Assembly: GCA_019112895.1 (NCBI GenBank)
Contig: DXIM01000088.1
Location: 1-64,000, forward strand
Reading direction: 5' to 3'
DNA length: 64,000 bases
Origin: Candidatus Stackebrandtia faecavium
GTDB lineage: Bacteria > Actinomycetota > Actinomycetes > Mycobacteriales > Micromonosporaceae
Numbering within the stretch: the first letter of the stretch is position 1; each line of letters begins with the position of its first letter. Positions 1 to 9,474 of the stretch are shown piece after piece. Below the pieces are notes generated by a model, which saw only the letters and a list, made by a program, of their open reading frames with translations, was not told the origin of the DNA and ran no database searches. A program made the position numbers and the translations under genes.

Positions 1-878
1 GGCAGGAAGGTGTAGCCGAAGCTGTTCACCGAAGCCTGCAGGCCGGTGCCGGTGGACTCGTCGAAGTCGACGAACCATGGGCCGCCGCTGGAGCCGCCGG
101 TCATGTTGCAGCTGAGGCCGTGGTCGTCGGTCAGTAGGAAGTCCTTCGTCGACGTGCCGCTGCAGTAGGTGAGGGTCTCACCGTCGTACGGGTCGGCGGC
201 CGGGAAACCGAAGGAGTACATGTCCTGGTTGTACTCGCCGTTGAATGACAGGCCTTGCCCGCCGACGACGTCGGTGAGCTTCTCACCGTCGAGTTCGTTG
301 ACGACGGCGGCTCCGACGTCGAAGTTCATGTCCTCGTCGGCTTCCCACTGCGGCGTGGTCAGCGTCTCTGCCGCCGTCCATTCGCCGTAGGGGGCGTCTC
401 CGTTGTCGTAGGCGGGGACGAAGACCCAGTTCTCGTGCCACGTGCCCTGGTACTTGACGCAGTGGCCGGCAGTCATCACCGTGCTGCCGTTGTCGCTGGT
501 CACGGCGTTGCCGGAACATGATGCGTCTTGTCCGTCCATCGTGAAGAACACGCGTCCGCTTGTGTCGACGACGTCGCCGCCGCCTTCCCATGGGGCTCCG
601 ATCTCGGGGTTGGCGGTGGGGTCGATCGAACGTTGCTCGCCGGACGGGACGTCGCTCGACACCTGATCGGTGTCGACCTGAATGGTGTCCATCGGCGTGG
701 CGTTTTCCATACGGTCGGGTGTCCAGTAGTTCTCCACTGCGGCTTGGTCCGCGGCAGAGGTTGCGGCCTGTTTGACCGCGGTTGTCGGGCTAGCTTCGTC
801 GGCGGAAGCGGTTGCGGGGCTAGCAACTAGGACGGTGGCACCCAATAGTGTCAGGGCCGCGACTCGGGCGGTTCGCAT
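1..878 (-). CDS. Secreted trypsin-like serine protease (S1/V8-like), C-terminus cut by window edge
   Basis: Read on the minus strand from an ATG at 878, open through base 1 (292 codons visible, no stop). A GAGGT ribosome site lies about 10 bases before the ATG. Residues 1-27 are a Sec-type signal peptide ending in an Ala-rich stretch. The chymotrypsin-fold triad is visible: His139 in TAGHC, Asp187 in NFDVGAAVV, and Ser264 in GGSSGGPW. Cys121/Cys140 and Cys239/Cys257 could form disulfides. A propeptide of roughly 80 residues probably lies between signal and protease domain (inference). Expected to be an exported endopeptidase; the substrate cannot be inferred. Confidence 0.88.
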   Translation of the reverse strand, partial: MRTARVAALTLLGATVLVASPATASADEASPTTAVKQAATSAADQAAVENYWTPDRMENATPMDTIQVDTDQVSSDVPSGEQRSIDPTANPEIGAPWEGGGDVVDTSGRVFFTMDGQDASCSGNAVTSDNGSTVMTAGHCVKYQGTWHENWVFVPAYDNGDAPYGEWTAAETLTTPQWEADEDMNFDVGAAVVNELDGEKLTDVVGGQGLSFNGEYNQDMYSFGFPAADPYDGETLTYCSGTSTKDFLLTDDHGLSCNMTGGSSGGPWFVDFDESTGTGLQASVNSFGYTFL

Positions 879-1220
879 CGTGGGGGGACCTCACTTTCGA
901 CGGGAAGCATGAATGCATGCGTCCAGATATTGAAATGTGTCGATTACAGATAGTAAAGAAGATGCGACCGCCGCGCCAGGCCTCTCGCGCGAAAATAATC
1001 CGCGGTCCTGACGCAAAAGGACAAAACCGTGATCAGGTCGGTCGCAGCGGGTAGTCGTGAGCATCTTCGCGCGAGCCCGATGCGCGCAGGTGCACGAAAA
1101 CTCGCGCCGCCACGCGAGCGTGCACAGGCGGCAGTGGCGTATCAGACAGAAAGCTTCCTGGTGCACCACAACGTCGCTAATCTCGGCTAAGGCACACATC
1201 GACTTGTAAGGGGCGGCGAC
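879..1220. other. Intergenic region, divergent promoters, no gene seen
   Basis: This 342-base gap separates the divergently transcribed protease and ppdK. Bases 900-970 are relatively AT-rich and probably hold the protease promoter. I see no convincing coding frame: short ORFs here lack ribosome sites and family features. Confidence 0.6.
1155..1183 (+). promoter_or_regulatory. Candidate ppdK promoter
   Basis: TTCCTG (1155-1160), a 17-base spacer, and TAATCT (1178-1183) give a plausible sigma-A type promoter 37 bases before the ppdK GTG. The -35 match is weak, so this is a guess from spacing. Confidence 0.35.
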
Positions 1221-3869
1221 GTGACCAAGTTCGTATACGACTTCACCTTCGGAGATAAAGACCAAAAAGATCTCCTCGGCGGCAAAGGCGCCAACCTCGC
1301 CGAAATGACCCGGCTCGGGCTTCCCGTCCCGCCAGGCTTCACGATCACCACGCAGGCGTGCCGGGAGTACCTCCGCGAAGGCGAAGCCCCCAAGGCTCTG
1401 GCGCAAGAAGTTGAATCCGAGCTGAACAAGCTCGAAGAAGCAATGGGACGCCGCTTCGGCGACCTCGAAGACCCACTGCTGGTATCAGTGCGTTCGGGAG
1501 CGAAATTCTCGATGCCCGGGATGATGGACACGGTGCTCAACGTCGGCCTGACCGACGACACCGTCACCGGCCTCGCCTCCCAATCCGGCGATGAACGGTT
1601 CGCGTGGGACTCCTACCGGCGCCTCATCCAAATGTTCGCCAAGACCGTGCTGGGCATGGATGGCGATGCCTTCGAAAACGCCATCGAGACCGCTAAACGC
1701 GACAACGGCGCGAAAACCGACGCCGACCTCGACACCACACACCTCAAAGACCTGGTGACCACGTTCAAGAAACTCGTGCATGAGCACACGGGCAGCCCCT
1801 TCCCTCAAGACCTGCGCGAACAACTGTGGTTGACCATCGAAGCCGTGTTCCGCTCATGGAATTCGGAACGCGCCCAGCTGTACCGCCGCACTGAAAACAT
1901 CCCACACGACCTCGGTACCGCAGTCAACGTCGTGGCGATGGTGTTCGGCAACCTCGGATCGGACTCCGGCACCGGCGTGGCGTTCACGCGAGACCCTGCC
2001 AGTGGCAAACGCGGCGCCTACGGCGACTACCTCGCCAACGCGCAGGGCGAAGACGTTGTGGCTGGTACGCGCAACACGGTGCCGTTGGCGTCGCTGGCCG
2101 ACAGCGATAGAACGAGCTACGACGAGCTGATGACGGCGATGGACACGCTCGAGCGGCATTACCGCGACCTGTGTGACATCGAATTCACGATCGAACGCGG
2201 CAAGTTGTGGCTGTTGCAGACCCGCGTCGGCAAGCGCACCGCGGCCGCCGCGTTCACTATCGCGTCCGCGCTGGTCGATGAAGGCACGATCAGCAAAGAC
2301 GAAGCACTGCACCGCGTCACGGGCGAGCACCTGTCCCGGCTCATGTTCCCCGCATTCGACCTTGACGACTCCGCCGAACCGGTGGCGACCGGTGTAGCGG
2401 CGGCCCCGGGCGCCGCCGTCGGTGTCGCCGTATTCGACTCGGATCGCGCGGTCGAGCGCGCGCAGCAAGGTGACTCGGTCGTTTTGGTGCGGCGAGAAAC
2501 CAACCCCGATGACCTGCCGGGAATGATCGCCGCGGAAGGAATCCTCACCTCGCGTGGCGGTAAGACCTCGCACGCCGCCGTTGTCGCCCGTGGCATGGGT
2601 ACCACTTGTGTATGCGGTGCCGACAGCCTCACCGTTACCGAAGACTCGTTCACCACTGCCGACGGTACGGTGGTGAACGAAGGCGATGTCATCTCGGTTG
2701 ACGGTGACGACGGAGCGATCTACCTGGGACGTATTCCCGTCAAGCCGTCACCAGTGGTGTCCTATTTCGAATCAGGGACTTTCGACAGCGACGACCCGCT
2801 CCTTGCGGCCGTCGACATGTTGATGCGGCACGCCGACGACACCCGTCGCCTGGCGGTGCGGGCCAACGCCGACACCGGCGAAGACGCCGCGCGTGCGCGA
2901 AAGTTCGGCGCCACCGGTATCGGACTGTGCCGGACGGAACACATGTTCCTCGGCGACCGGCGCGCGCTCGTTGAACGTCTCGTACTGACCGAAGATCCTG
3001 AGGTTCGCTCCGAAGTCCTCGGGCGGCTGCAGACAGTGCAGCGCGACGACTTCGTCGAGATCCTGTCGGCAATGGACGGTCTTCCCGTGACGATCCGTCT
3101 GCTGGACCCGCCCCTACACGAATTCCTTCCGTCGCTAGTGGAACTGTCGGTGGCAGAAGCCAAAGATCCCGACGGTGTCGATAAGGACCTGCTGGCGGCG
3201 GTGCGGCGCATGCACGAGCAGAACCCGATGCTGGGACTGCGGGGAGTGCGCCTCGGATTGTGGCTACCCGGCCTGTACGAAATGCAGGTGACCGCGATCG
3301 CGCAAGCGGCAGCGCAGCTTCGGAACGAAGGTAAGGATCCGCGTCCCGAAATCATGGTGCCGTTGGTGGGTGACCAACAAGAACTCGCCCGGGTTCGTGA
3401 CTTCGCCGAAAAGATCTTGGCCGACAACGGTGCGTCCGCGCTCGTGGGAACCATGATCGAGGTCCCGAGGGCGGCGATGACGGCGGGACAGATCGCGAAA
3501 CAGGCCGACTTCTTCTCATTCGGCACCAACGATTTGACACAGATGGGCTGGGGCTTTTCCCGCGACGACGTCGAAGGCTCGTTCTTCCCGCGATACCTCG
3601 AGCTGGGGATCTTCACGCAGTCGCCATTCGCCGTCTTGGACACGACCGGGGTTGGCCGCATGGTCGATATCGCGGTCGACGAGGGCAGGCAGGCGAAGGA
3701 CGATATCCACCTCGGCGTATGCGGCGAACACGGCGGCGACCCCGAATCGATCGATTTCTTCCACCGAGTCGGCCTCGACTACGTGTCGTGTTCGCCGTTT
3801 CGCGTGCCGGTCGCGCGCCTGGCAGCGGGTCAGGCGGCGGCTGAAGTGTCGAAGTCGGATAGCCGATAG
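1221..3869 (+). CDS. ppdK: Pyruvate, phosphate dikinase
   Basis: 882 aa, full length for the family. Interconverts pyruvate + ATP + Pi and PEP + AMP + PPi in the cytosol. The N-terminal ATP-grasp domain starts with GGKGANLAEM (residues 20-29). The swivelling phosphohistidine domain has TSRGGKTSHAAVVAR with His451 as the phosphorylated residue. The C-terminal PEP/pyruvate barrel has GLCRTEHMF and the catalytic Cys834 in CGEHGGDP. The GTG start follows AAGGGG at suitable spacing. It is monocistronic. A PPi-type phosphofructokinase lies about 28 kb downstream, so PpdK may be part of PPi-linked glycolysis/gluconeogenesis (inference). The similar enzyme PEP synthase is less likely because of the PPDK-type CGEHGGDP motif. 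Confidence 0.97.
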   Translation: MTKFVYDFTFGDKDQKDLLGGKGANLAEMTRLGLPVPPGFTITTQACREYLREGEAPKALAQEVESELNKLEEAMGRRFGDLEDPLLVSVRSGAKFSMPGMMDTVLNVGLTDDTVTGLASQSGDERFAWDSYRRLIQMFAKTVLGMDGDAFENAIETAKRDNGAKTDADLDTTHLKDLVTTFKKLVHEHTGSPFPQDLREQLWLTIEAVFRSWNSERAQLYRRTENIPHDLGTAVNVVAMVFGNLGSDSGTGVAFTRDPASGKRGAYGDYLANAQGEDVVAGTRNTVPLASLADSDRTSYDELMTAMDTLERHYRDLCDIEFTIERGKLWLLQTRVGKRTAAAAFTIASALVDEGTISKDEALHRVTGEHLSRLMFPAFDLDDSAEPVATGVAAAPGAAVGVAVFDSDRAVERAQQGDSVVLVRRETNPDDLPGMIAAEGILTSRGGKTSHAAVVARGMGTTCVCGADSLTVTEDSFTTADGTVVNEGDVISVDGDDGAIYLGRIPVKPSPVVSYFESGTFDSDDPLLAAVDMLMRHADDTRRLAVRANADTGEDAARARKFGATGIGLCRTEHMFLGDRRALVERLVLTEDPEVRSEVLGRLQTVQRDDFVEILSAMDGLPVTIRLLDPPLHEFLPSLVELSVAEAKDPDGVDKDLLAAVRRMHEQNPMLGLRGVRLGLWLPGLYEMQVTAIAQAAAQLRNEGKDPRPEIMVPLVGDQQELARVRDFAEKILADNGASALVGTMIEVPRAAMTAGQIAKQADFFSFGTNDLTQMGWGFSRDDVEGSFFPRYLELGIFTQSPFAVLDTTGVGRMVDIAVDEGRQAKDDIHLGVCGEHGGDPESIDFFHRVGLDYVSCSPFRVPVARLAAGQAAAEVSKSDSR

Positions 3870-3969
3870 TCCACGCTATACGTATTGACCAGCTTCGTTA
3901 TTTCCGATAGGTATTAGACAATCTCGACTGGCAACCCCGTCGAGACGAGCGTGACTTGAGGAGTTCGCA

Positions 3970-4392
3970 TTGTCTAGCCGTTGGTTCTCGATGGTGGTCG
4001 ATGCGCATGACCACAGGAGGCTCGCGCGGTGGTGGGCGGAGGTGCTGGACTACCGCGTCGTCCACGAAGAGATGAACAAGACGATGATCGCCGACGTGTC
4101 GTTCCCGCCCGACGGCATCGACACCGGCCGACGCACGGTGAAAGCGGAACCGGCCGGCCCGGGGATCCTGTTCGTCGCGACCGCCGAAGGTACGCGTCCG
4201 TCGGGTGGACGGATCCACCTCGATCTCAACCCCGGCGACCACGACGCCGAACTGGAACGTCTCCTCGACATGGGTGCCCGGCATGTGCAGAAAGGAAACA
4301 GGCCTTCGGGATCGATGATGCTCGCCGACCCCGAAGGCAACACTTTTTGCGTCATGACACCGATCCGCCAGGCTGAAGCGCCCGAGCTGTGA
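3970..4392 (+). CDS. VOC/glyoxalase-like domain protein
   Basis: 140 aa. The TTG start is set by GAGGAG at 3958-3963, six bases upstream; no better start exists in frame. The sequence opens with a VVDAHDHRRLARWW segment and ends with the DPEGNTFCVM strand typical of the Glyoxalase_6 branch of the vicinal-oxygen-chelate superfamily. Members bind small ligands or metals; many are of unknown substrate, and metal ligands are not certain here. It stands alone between ppdK and a convergent membrane protein. Confidence 0.8.
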   Translation: MSSRWFSMVVDAHDHRRLARWWAEVLDYRVVHEEMNKTMIADVSFPPDGIDTGRRTVKAEPAGPGILFVATAEGTRPSGGRIHLDLNPGDHDAELERLLDMGARHVQKGNRPSGSMMLADPEGNTFCVMTPIRQAEAPEL

Positions 4393-4408
4393 ACCGGCGC
4401 GGACACTC

Positions 4409-6460
4409 TTACAAGATGTCGATCGTGGTGTTGACCGCGAACACTTTCTCTCCGGGCTCGTAACTGCCGCCGTACTCGAATTCGCCGACCGGGAGGGCCG
4501 CATCGTTGGCGAAATCTACCTCGAGACCGCCGTAACGGTAACTGTGCAGCGCCTTCCCCTCGTAATCGGCAATGACTACTGTGGAAAGATTTGTGTCGGC
4601 GTTGACAACAGGAAGCGACGCCGCCTCGACACTGACGGGATCACGCAGGCGCGAATCCTGCAACGTGTGCGTGACCTCACCGTCGGACACCGATACCCAG
4701 CTCACGGACTTGTTGCTACGCGAAGCCGTCACCAGCGACTTACCGCCATCGGTGGGTTCGATGTCCGTGGCCGTACCCGGAAGCGAAATCGGTTCGGCGG
4801 GCTGCGGCTCGGCCGGGTCGCTCGAATCGTAGCTGGTGAGGGCGGAGTCGGAATCGCCGATGAAAACCTTTTGCCCAATGACCGTCAATGCGGTCGGCTG
4901 GGCATCAAGCGACACAGACTTCGCGACCGTTGGTGTGAAGTCTTCCTGATTGGCGAACGTCGGCGGCCACTGCTTTTCGTCGAGTCCCGGCTCGGCGAAC
5001 GCGGCCGTGTCGCCCTCGAAATAGGTCTTCTTCATGCCCGCAAACAGTGGGGACAGGTCGATCCACTCGACGCGTTTTTCATCTTTCGAGGCCACGGCCA
5101 CGAAACCGGATGAAGCCACGCCGTCACTATGCGCCACACGCGCCGCCTCCGTATCCAACCGAGAATCTTCGCGGGAGACGGTTTTGGCCACGAAATCGGT
5201 ACCGGCGGCGACGTCGGTCGGTGCTTTCGATTCCAGGTCGATGTATCCCAATGGTTTCGCGAAGCTGAAATGGCCCGGATTGGGCAGGCCGGGGTATACG
5301 TCGGGCCAACTGGACGGGTATTCGCCGGGAGTGCCGCCGAGCGCGATCACAGCCAAACGTCCCTTCACGTTCTCGGTGTCCCAGACCGTGACCAGGGCGA
5401 ACTCGTTTCCGGGCGTGACTTCGACGGCGGTCGGTACGTACGAGGCGGGAAGTTTCGTGCAGGTGCCTCCCTGCGCCGTCGACGTGCCGGCCGTCGCGAT
5501 AGCGCCGGACGAGAACACCATGACCGAATGCGCGGCGATACCGCCGGTGTTCTCGGCCGCCGAACGGTCGAGATCGACCAGTTGGCCGAGCTCTTGGTCT
5601 TTGAGGCAGTCAGCGGTGGAGCCGGACTGGAGCTCGACTTCGGCTGCGTCCTGGGAATAGCTCCCGCCGGGGCGGGGGGAGAAACCGACGGAGGACGGCG
5701 TGCTCTCCGCTGTCGTCACGTGATGGACGCCGCCGACCTTTGCCGAGTCGCCACCGCTGATGCCCAGCTGCCCCTGCAGGTTCGATCGCGGCGTTTTCGC
5801 CGAGTCGTCGCCGTACTGGTAGCTGTACTCGATTTCCTCGGTGAGGTTCGTCTTGGAGACTTTCGGCTGTGGCACCTCTTCGGCGTCGGATTCTTCAGAC
5901 GCAGCGGGGCCATGACGCCAGTCGATCCAGTCCTCGCCGCCAGCGGCCTCGGCCAGCCGGCGGTACTGCTTCTCGTTGATTTTTCCGTCGACGATCAGCT
6001 CTGATTCGTCCTCGGCCCCCGAAGCGTCACTGCCGAGGTTGGGGACGATCGTGCCGCCGGAGATGACGACGATCGCGACCAGCAACCCGATGACGATCGC
6101 GCCGCCGGTGCCGTAAATGGCCATGCGCACGCCTCGGCCGTGGGTCGGTGGCGGGCCGGCAGGAACGGGCGGTGTGGGGGGAGCCGAATCGTTTTGCCCG
6201 GATGGCGTCGCATCGGCCGCAGGCGGTGGGGTTGCTCCGGCTGCGTCGGGGACGCTGGGGGTGGTGGGTTCGACGGAAAATGAGGTGGCCTTATCGGCCG
6301 ACTGCGAGTCGTTCGCGCTCGCGTCGGATTCCGACATGGAGTTACCGTCTGTGTTTTGTTCGCGACCGGGCCGTTGGGGTTTCGTTGTGGGCTCGGTATG
6401 CCACGATGGTGGGGGCCATTGTGGGGGGTTTGGGTCTTGCTCGGGCGTTGGGTCCGGCAT
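4409..6460 (-). CDS. Membrane-anchored protein with Pro-rich cytoplasmic head and large extracytoplasmic domain
   Basis: 683 aa from the ATG at 6460; the frame is open further upstream to 6604 but that would run into the dnaG promoter. A TAGGCT element sits 8 bases before this ATG, consistent with an almost leaderless transcript. Residues 1-110 are rich in Pro/Ser/Asp/Thr, followed by one transmembrane helix (about 113-136, AIVIGLLVAIVVISGG) and a roughly 540-residue outer domain. Repeated short segments such as AVIALGG, KVFIGDSDSALTSYD and SLVTASRSNKSVSWV look like beta-propeller blades. Enzymatic motifs are absent. It is divergent from dnaG. Function unknown; sensing or surface binding is only a guess. 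Confidence 0.75.
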   Translation of the reverse strand: MPDPTPEQDPNPPQWPPPSWHTEPTTKPQRPGREQNTDGNSMSESDASANDSQSADKATSFSVEPTTPSVPDAAGATPPPAADATPSGQNDSAPPTPPVPAGPPPTHGRGVRMAIYGTGGAIVIGLLVAIVVISGGTIVPNLGSDASGAEDESELIVDGKINEKQYRRLAEAAGGEDWIDWRHGPAASEESDAEEVPQPKVSKTNLTEEIEYSYQYGDDSAKTPRSNLQGQLGISGGDSAKVGGVHHVTTAESTPSSVGFSPRPGGSYSQDAAEVELQSGSTADCLKDQELGQLVDLDRSAAENTGGIAAHSVMVFSSGAIATAGTSTAQGGTCTKLPASYVPTAVEVTPGNEFALVTVWDTENVKGRLAVIALGGTPGEYPSSWPDVYPGLPNPGHFSFAKPLGYIDLESKAPTDVAAGTDFVAKTVSREDSRLDTEAARVAHSDGVASSGFVAVASKDEKRVEWIDLSPLFAGMKKTYFEGDTAAFAEPGLDEKQWPPTFANQEDFTPTVAKSVSLDAQPTALTVIGQKVFIGDSDSALTSYDSSDPAEPQPAEPISLPGTATDIEPTDGGKSLVTASRSNKSVSWVSVSDGEVTHTLQDSRLRDPVSVEAASLPVVNADTNLSTVVIADYEGKALHSYRYGGLEVDFANDAALPVGEFEYGGSYEPGEKVFAVNTTIDIL

Positions 6461-6615
6461 GGTGTGGGAGCCTAGCGGATCGGATGCTTCAGATGGTAGG
6501 GGCGATTTAATCACGAGCTCACGCCCCTGTGATATGCCTGTGCCTTCCGGGCCCCAACCCGCCGGAAGTACCGTGCCGTGGATGATGGGGGAAAGCAGAC
6601 ACAACGGAGGTAACG

Positions 6616-8466
6616 GTGGCGGGGCGAATCCGCACGGAAGACGTGGCGGCCGTACGTGAACGCACCTCGATCGTCGACGTGATCGCGGACCATGTCACGC
6701 TCAGACCCGCCGGCGGGGGGAACATGAAGGGACTATGTCCCTTCCATGAAGAGCGCACTCCCAGCTTCAACGTCACACCCTCGCGCGGATTCTGGCACTG
6801 TTTCGGTTGCGGTGCAGGTGGGGACGCGATCAGCTTCTTGACGCAGCTGGAACACTTGAGTTTCGCCGAATCCGTCGAGAGGTTGGCAGCCAAGGCCGGT
6901 GTGGAACTTCGCTATGAGACCCCCGACGGGCGGTTCGCGGGTAGGTCGCCGGAGCGTGGGCAGCGGCAGCGACTCCTGGCCGCGCATGCGGAGGCGGCGC
7001 GGTTCTACCGCGAACAGTTGACGACCGCGGCGGCCCAGCCCGCTGTCGAGTTCCTGACATCGCGCGGTTTCGACGGTGAGGCGGCCGCTCGCTACGGCTG
7101 CGGGTACGCGCCCGACTCCTGGGACGCACTGACGAAGCATCTGCGCCGCGAAGGCTTCACCGCGGACGAGCTCACCACGGGTGGCTTGTCGAAGCCGGCG
7201 CGTTCCGGCTCCCTGATCGACCGTTTCCGCAACCGGCTGGTGTGGCCGATTCACGACATTTCCGGGGACGTGATCGGCTTCGGTGCCCGCAAACTGTCCG
7301 ACGACGACGGCGGTCCGAAGTACCTCAACACCCCCGAGACGATCCTCTATAAAAAGTCTCAAGTCCTGTACGGCATCGACATGGCCAAGCGCGAAATCGC
7401 CAAGCGCGGCCAGGTCGTCATCGTTGAGGGGTACACCGACGTCATGGCCTGCCACCTTGCCGGCGTCCCGACCGCGGTGGCCACGTGCGGCACCGCTTTC
7501 GGGTCCGACCACATAGCTGTCCTGCGCCGCTTGTTGATGGACACCGACGAATTCGCGGGCGAAATCGTCTTCACATTCGACGGTGACGAGGCCGGACAAC
7601 GTGCGGCGATGAAAGCTTTCTCAGACGAACAACGGTTTGTCGCTCAAACGTTCATCGCCGTGTCACCCGGCGGGATGGACCCATGCGACCTGCGCATGAA
7701 CTCTGGCGACGCTGCCGTGCGCGACCTCGTCGCCGGCCGGGAGCATCTCGTGGACTTCGTGATTCGCGCGACCTTGGCGAAATACGACCTGGACAGCGTC
7801 GAAGGCAGAGTCGCGGCCTTGCGTGCCACCGCGCCGCTGGTCGCCGGCTTGAAGGACCGGTCGTTGCGACCCGGCTACACCTCGAGGCTCGCCGGCCGTC
7901 TCGGCGAAGACGTCGACACGGTCCGGCGCTGGGTGCAGCGCGCCGCGCGTGGAGAGGCACCGCCTCAACGCGCGAAACCGCAGGTGAGCGCCGACAGTCC
8001 GCAGCGGTCGACGGAACGCGAGGCCTTGAAACTGGCTATACAACGACCGGACTTGGCCGGCCCGTTCTTCGACGCCGTCGACGAGTCGTTCTTCGACGAC
8101 CCGATTCATATCGCTATTCGTCAGGCGATCGCCGACGCGGGCGGCGCCGCGCAGGCCTCGGCAGGCAGCAACTGGGTCGCCGCCATTACCGACGCATGCG
8201 AGGATCTCGCAGCCGGGGCAGCGATCACACAGCTCGCCGTCGAACCGCCCAGACGCGATGGTGAGCTGGACGCCGGATACGTGAACACAACCTTGGCGTC
8301 GCTGCGGCGTCCATTGACGGAACGCAAGGTCACGGAACTGAAGTCGAGGCTGCAACGAGTCAACCCTGCCTCCAACAACGACGAATACATGCGCCTGTTC
8401 GGGGAACTGTTGGCTCTCGAGAAACAGCTGCGAGGCTTGAAAGAACAGGCCGCCGGAGGCATGTGA
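6616..8466 (+). CDS. dnaG: DNA primase
   Basis: 616 aa; GTG start preceded by GGAGG at 6606-6610. Synthesises RNA primers at the replication fork together with DnaB. The N-terminal CHC2 zinc finger has ligands Cys41, His44, Cys62 and Cys65. The TOPRIM catalytic core has VVIVEGYTDV (metal-binding Glu) and FTFDGDEAG. The C-terminal helicase-interaction region is about residues 470-616. Length and order of domains are normal for actinobacterial primases. Confidence 0.98.
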   Translation: MAGRIRTEDVAAVRERTSIVDVIADHVTLRPAGGGNMKGLCPFHEERTPSFNVTPSRGFWHCFGCGAGGDAISFLTQLEHLSFAESVERLAAKAGVELRYETPDGRFAGRSPERGQRQRLLAAHAEAARFYREQLTTAAAQPAVEFLTSRGFDGEAAARYGCGYAPDSWDALTKHLRREGFTADELTTGGLSKPARSGSLIDRFRNRLVWPIHDISGDVIGFGARKLSDDDGGPKYLNTPETILYKKSQVLYGIDMAKREIAKRGQVVIVEGYTDVMACHLAGVPTAVATCGTAFGSDHIAVLRRLLMDTDEFAGEIVFTFDGDEAGQRAAMKAFSDEQRFVAQTFIAVSPGGMDPCDLRMNSGDAAVRDLVAGREHLVDFVIRATLAKYDLDSVEGRVAALRATAPLVAGLKDRSLRPGYTSRLAGRLGEDVDTVRRWVQRAARGEAPPQRAKPQVSADSPQRSTEREALKLAIQRPDLAGPFFDAVDESFFDDPIHIAIRQAIADAGGAAQASAGSNWVAAITDACEDLAAGAAITQLAVEPPRRDGELDAGYVNTTLASLRRPLTERKVTELKSRLQRVNPASNNDEYMRLFGELLALEKQLRGLKEQAAGGM

Positions 8467-8518
8467 CGCCGTCCATATCGGCTTGCTTAATGTCACACGG
8501 TGCCATTAGCGTGCGGGG

Positions 8519-9460
8519 GTGTCTGTAGACGAACCGCTCATTGCTGCTCACGATCTCGTCAAACGTTACGGCGATTTTGTAGCGGTCAACGGCTTGAACC
8601 TCACGGTCCCGAAAGGGGAGGCGTTCGGGTTCTTGGGGCCGAACGGCGCCGGGAAATCGACGACGATGCGCATGATCGGCTGCATCTCCGAGCCGACGAG
8701 CGGCAGCCTTCGCGTGCTGGGTATGGAGACCGCCGCTCACGGCGCCGACATTCGGGGGCGGCTGGGGGTGGTCCCGCAGGAAGACACCCTCGACACCGAG
8801 ATCACCCTGATGGAGAACCTCGTCATCTATGCCCGGTATTTCGGCATCAAGTACCGGGTCGCGCGGCAGCGCGCGCGCGAACTCCTCGAGTTCGTGCAGC
8901 TTGCCGACCGCGCCGACATGATGGTCGACGACCTGTCGGGTGGGATGAAGCGCCGGTTGACGATCGCGCGCGCACTGGTCAACGAGCCTGACGTCGTCAT
9001 GCTGGACGAGCCGACCACCGGCCTGGATCCGCAGGCGCGGCACTTGGTGTGGGAGCGGCTGTTCCAGCTGAAGCAACGCGGCATCACGATCATCCTCACG
9101 ACGCACTACATGGACGAGGCCGAGCAGCTGTGCGATCGTCTGGTCATCATGGACGGCGGCGTCATTGCGGCGGAGGGCTCACCGCGACAGCTCATCGAAC
9201 GGCACGTCACTAGGGACGTCGTGGAGCTTCGCTTTGCGGGCCGTCATACCGATGAACTATCCGCCCTAGCCGATAAACTCGACGGTATCGACGCCCAGGT
9301 CGAGGCCCTTCCCGACCGGATCTTGCTGTACACCAACGATGCCGAGGCAATCGCGACCCAAGTCTACGACCGGCAGGTCGAGCCCACGAGTCTGCTGGAA
9401 CGGCGCGCCACGCTCGAAGACGTTTTCTTGCGGCTTACGGGCCGCAGCCTCATCGAATAG
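8519..9460 (+). CDS. ABC transporter ATP-binding protein, DrrA-type exporter
   Basis: 313 aa. Walker A GPNGAGKST (near residues 42-50), signature LSGGMKRRL, Walker B VVMLDEPTTGLDP and the H-loop TTHYMDEAEQLCDRL are all intact. The C-terminal 90 residues match the extension of the DrrA/NodI subfamily. Followed after 14 bases by two permeases, forming a three-gene exporter operon. Substrate not predictable: lipids, antibiotics and glycans are all known for this group. The GTG start has no clear ribosome site; CATTAG just upstream suggests a leaderless transcript. Confidence 0.93.
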   Translation: MSVDEPLIAAHDLVKRYGDFVAVNGLNLTVPKGEAFGFLGPNGAGKSTTMRMIGCISEPTSGSLRVLGMETAAHGADIRGRLGVVPQEDTLDTEITLMENLVIYARYFGIKYRVARQRARELLEFVQLADRADMMVDDLSGGMKRRLTIARALVNEPDVVMLDEPTTGLDPQARHLVWERLFQLKQRGITIILTTHYMDEAEQLCDRLVIMDGGVIAAEGSPRQLIERHVTRDVVELRFAGRHTDELSALADKLDGIDAQVEALPDRILLYTNDAEAIATQVYDRQVEPTSLLERRATLEDVFLRLTGRSLIE

Positions 9461-9474
9461 GCAGGGGACCGGAT

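Noticed and set aside
848..1054. Plus-strand open frame upstream of ppdK
   Set aside because: It overlaps the start of the protease gene on the other strand and lacks a ribosome site and family features.
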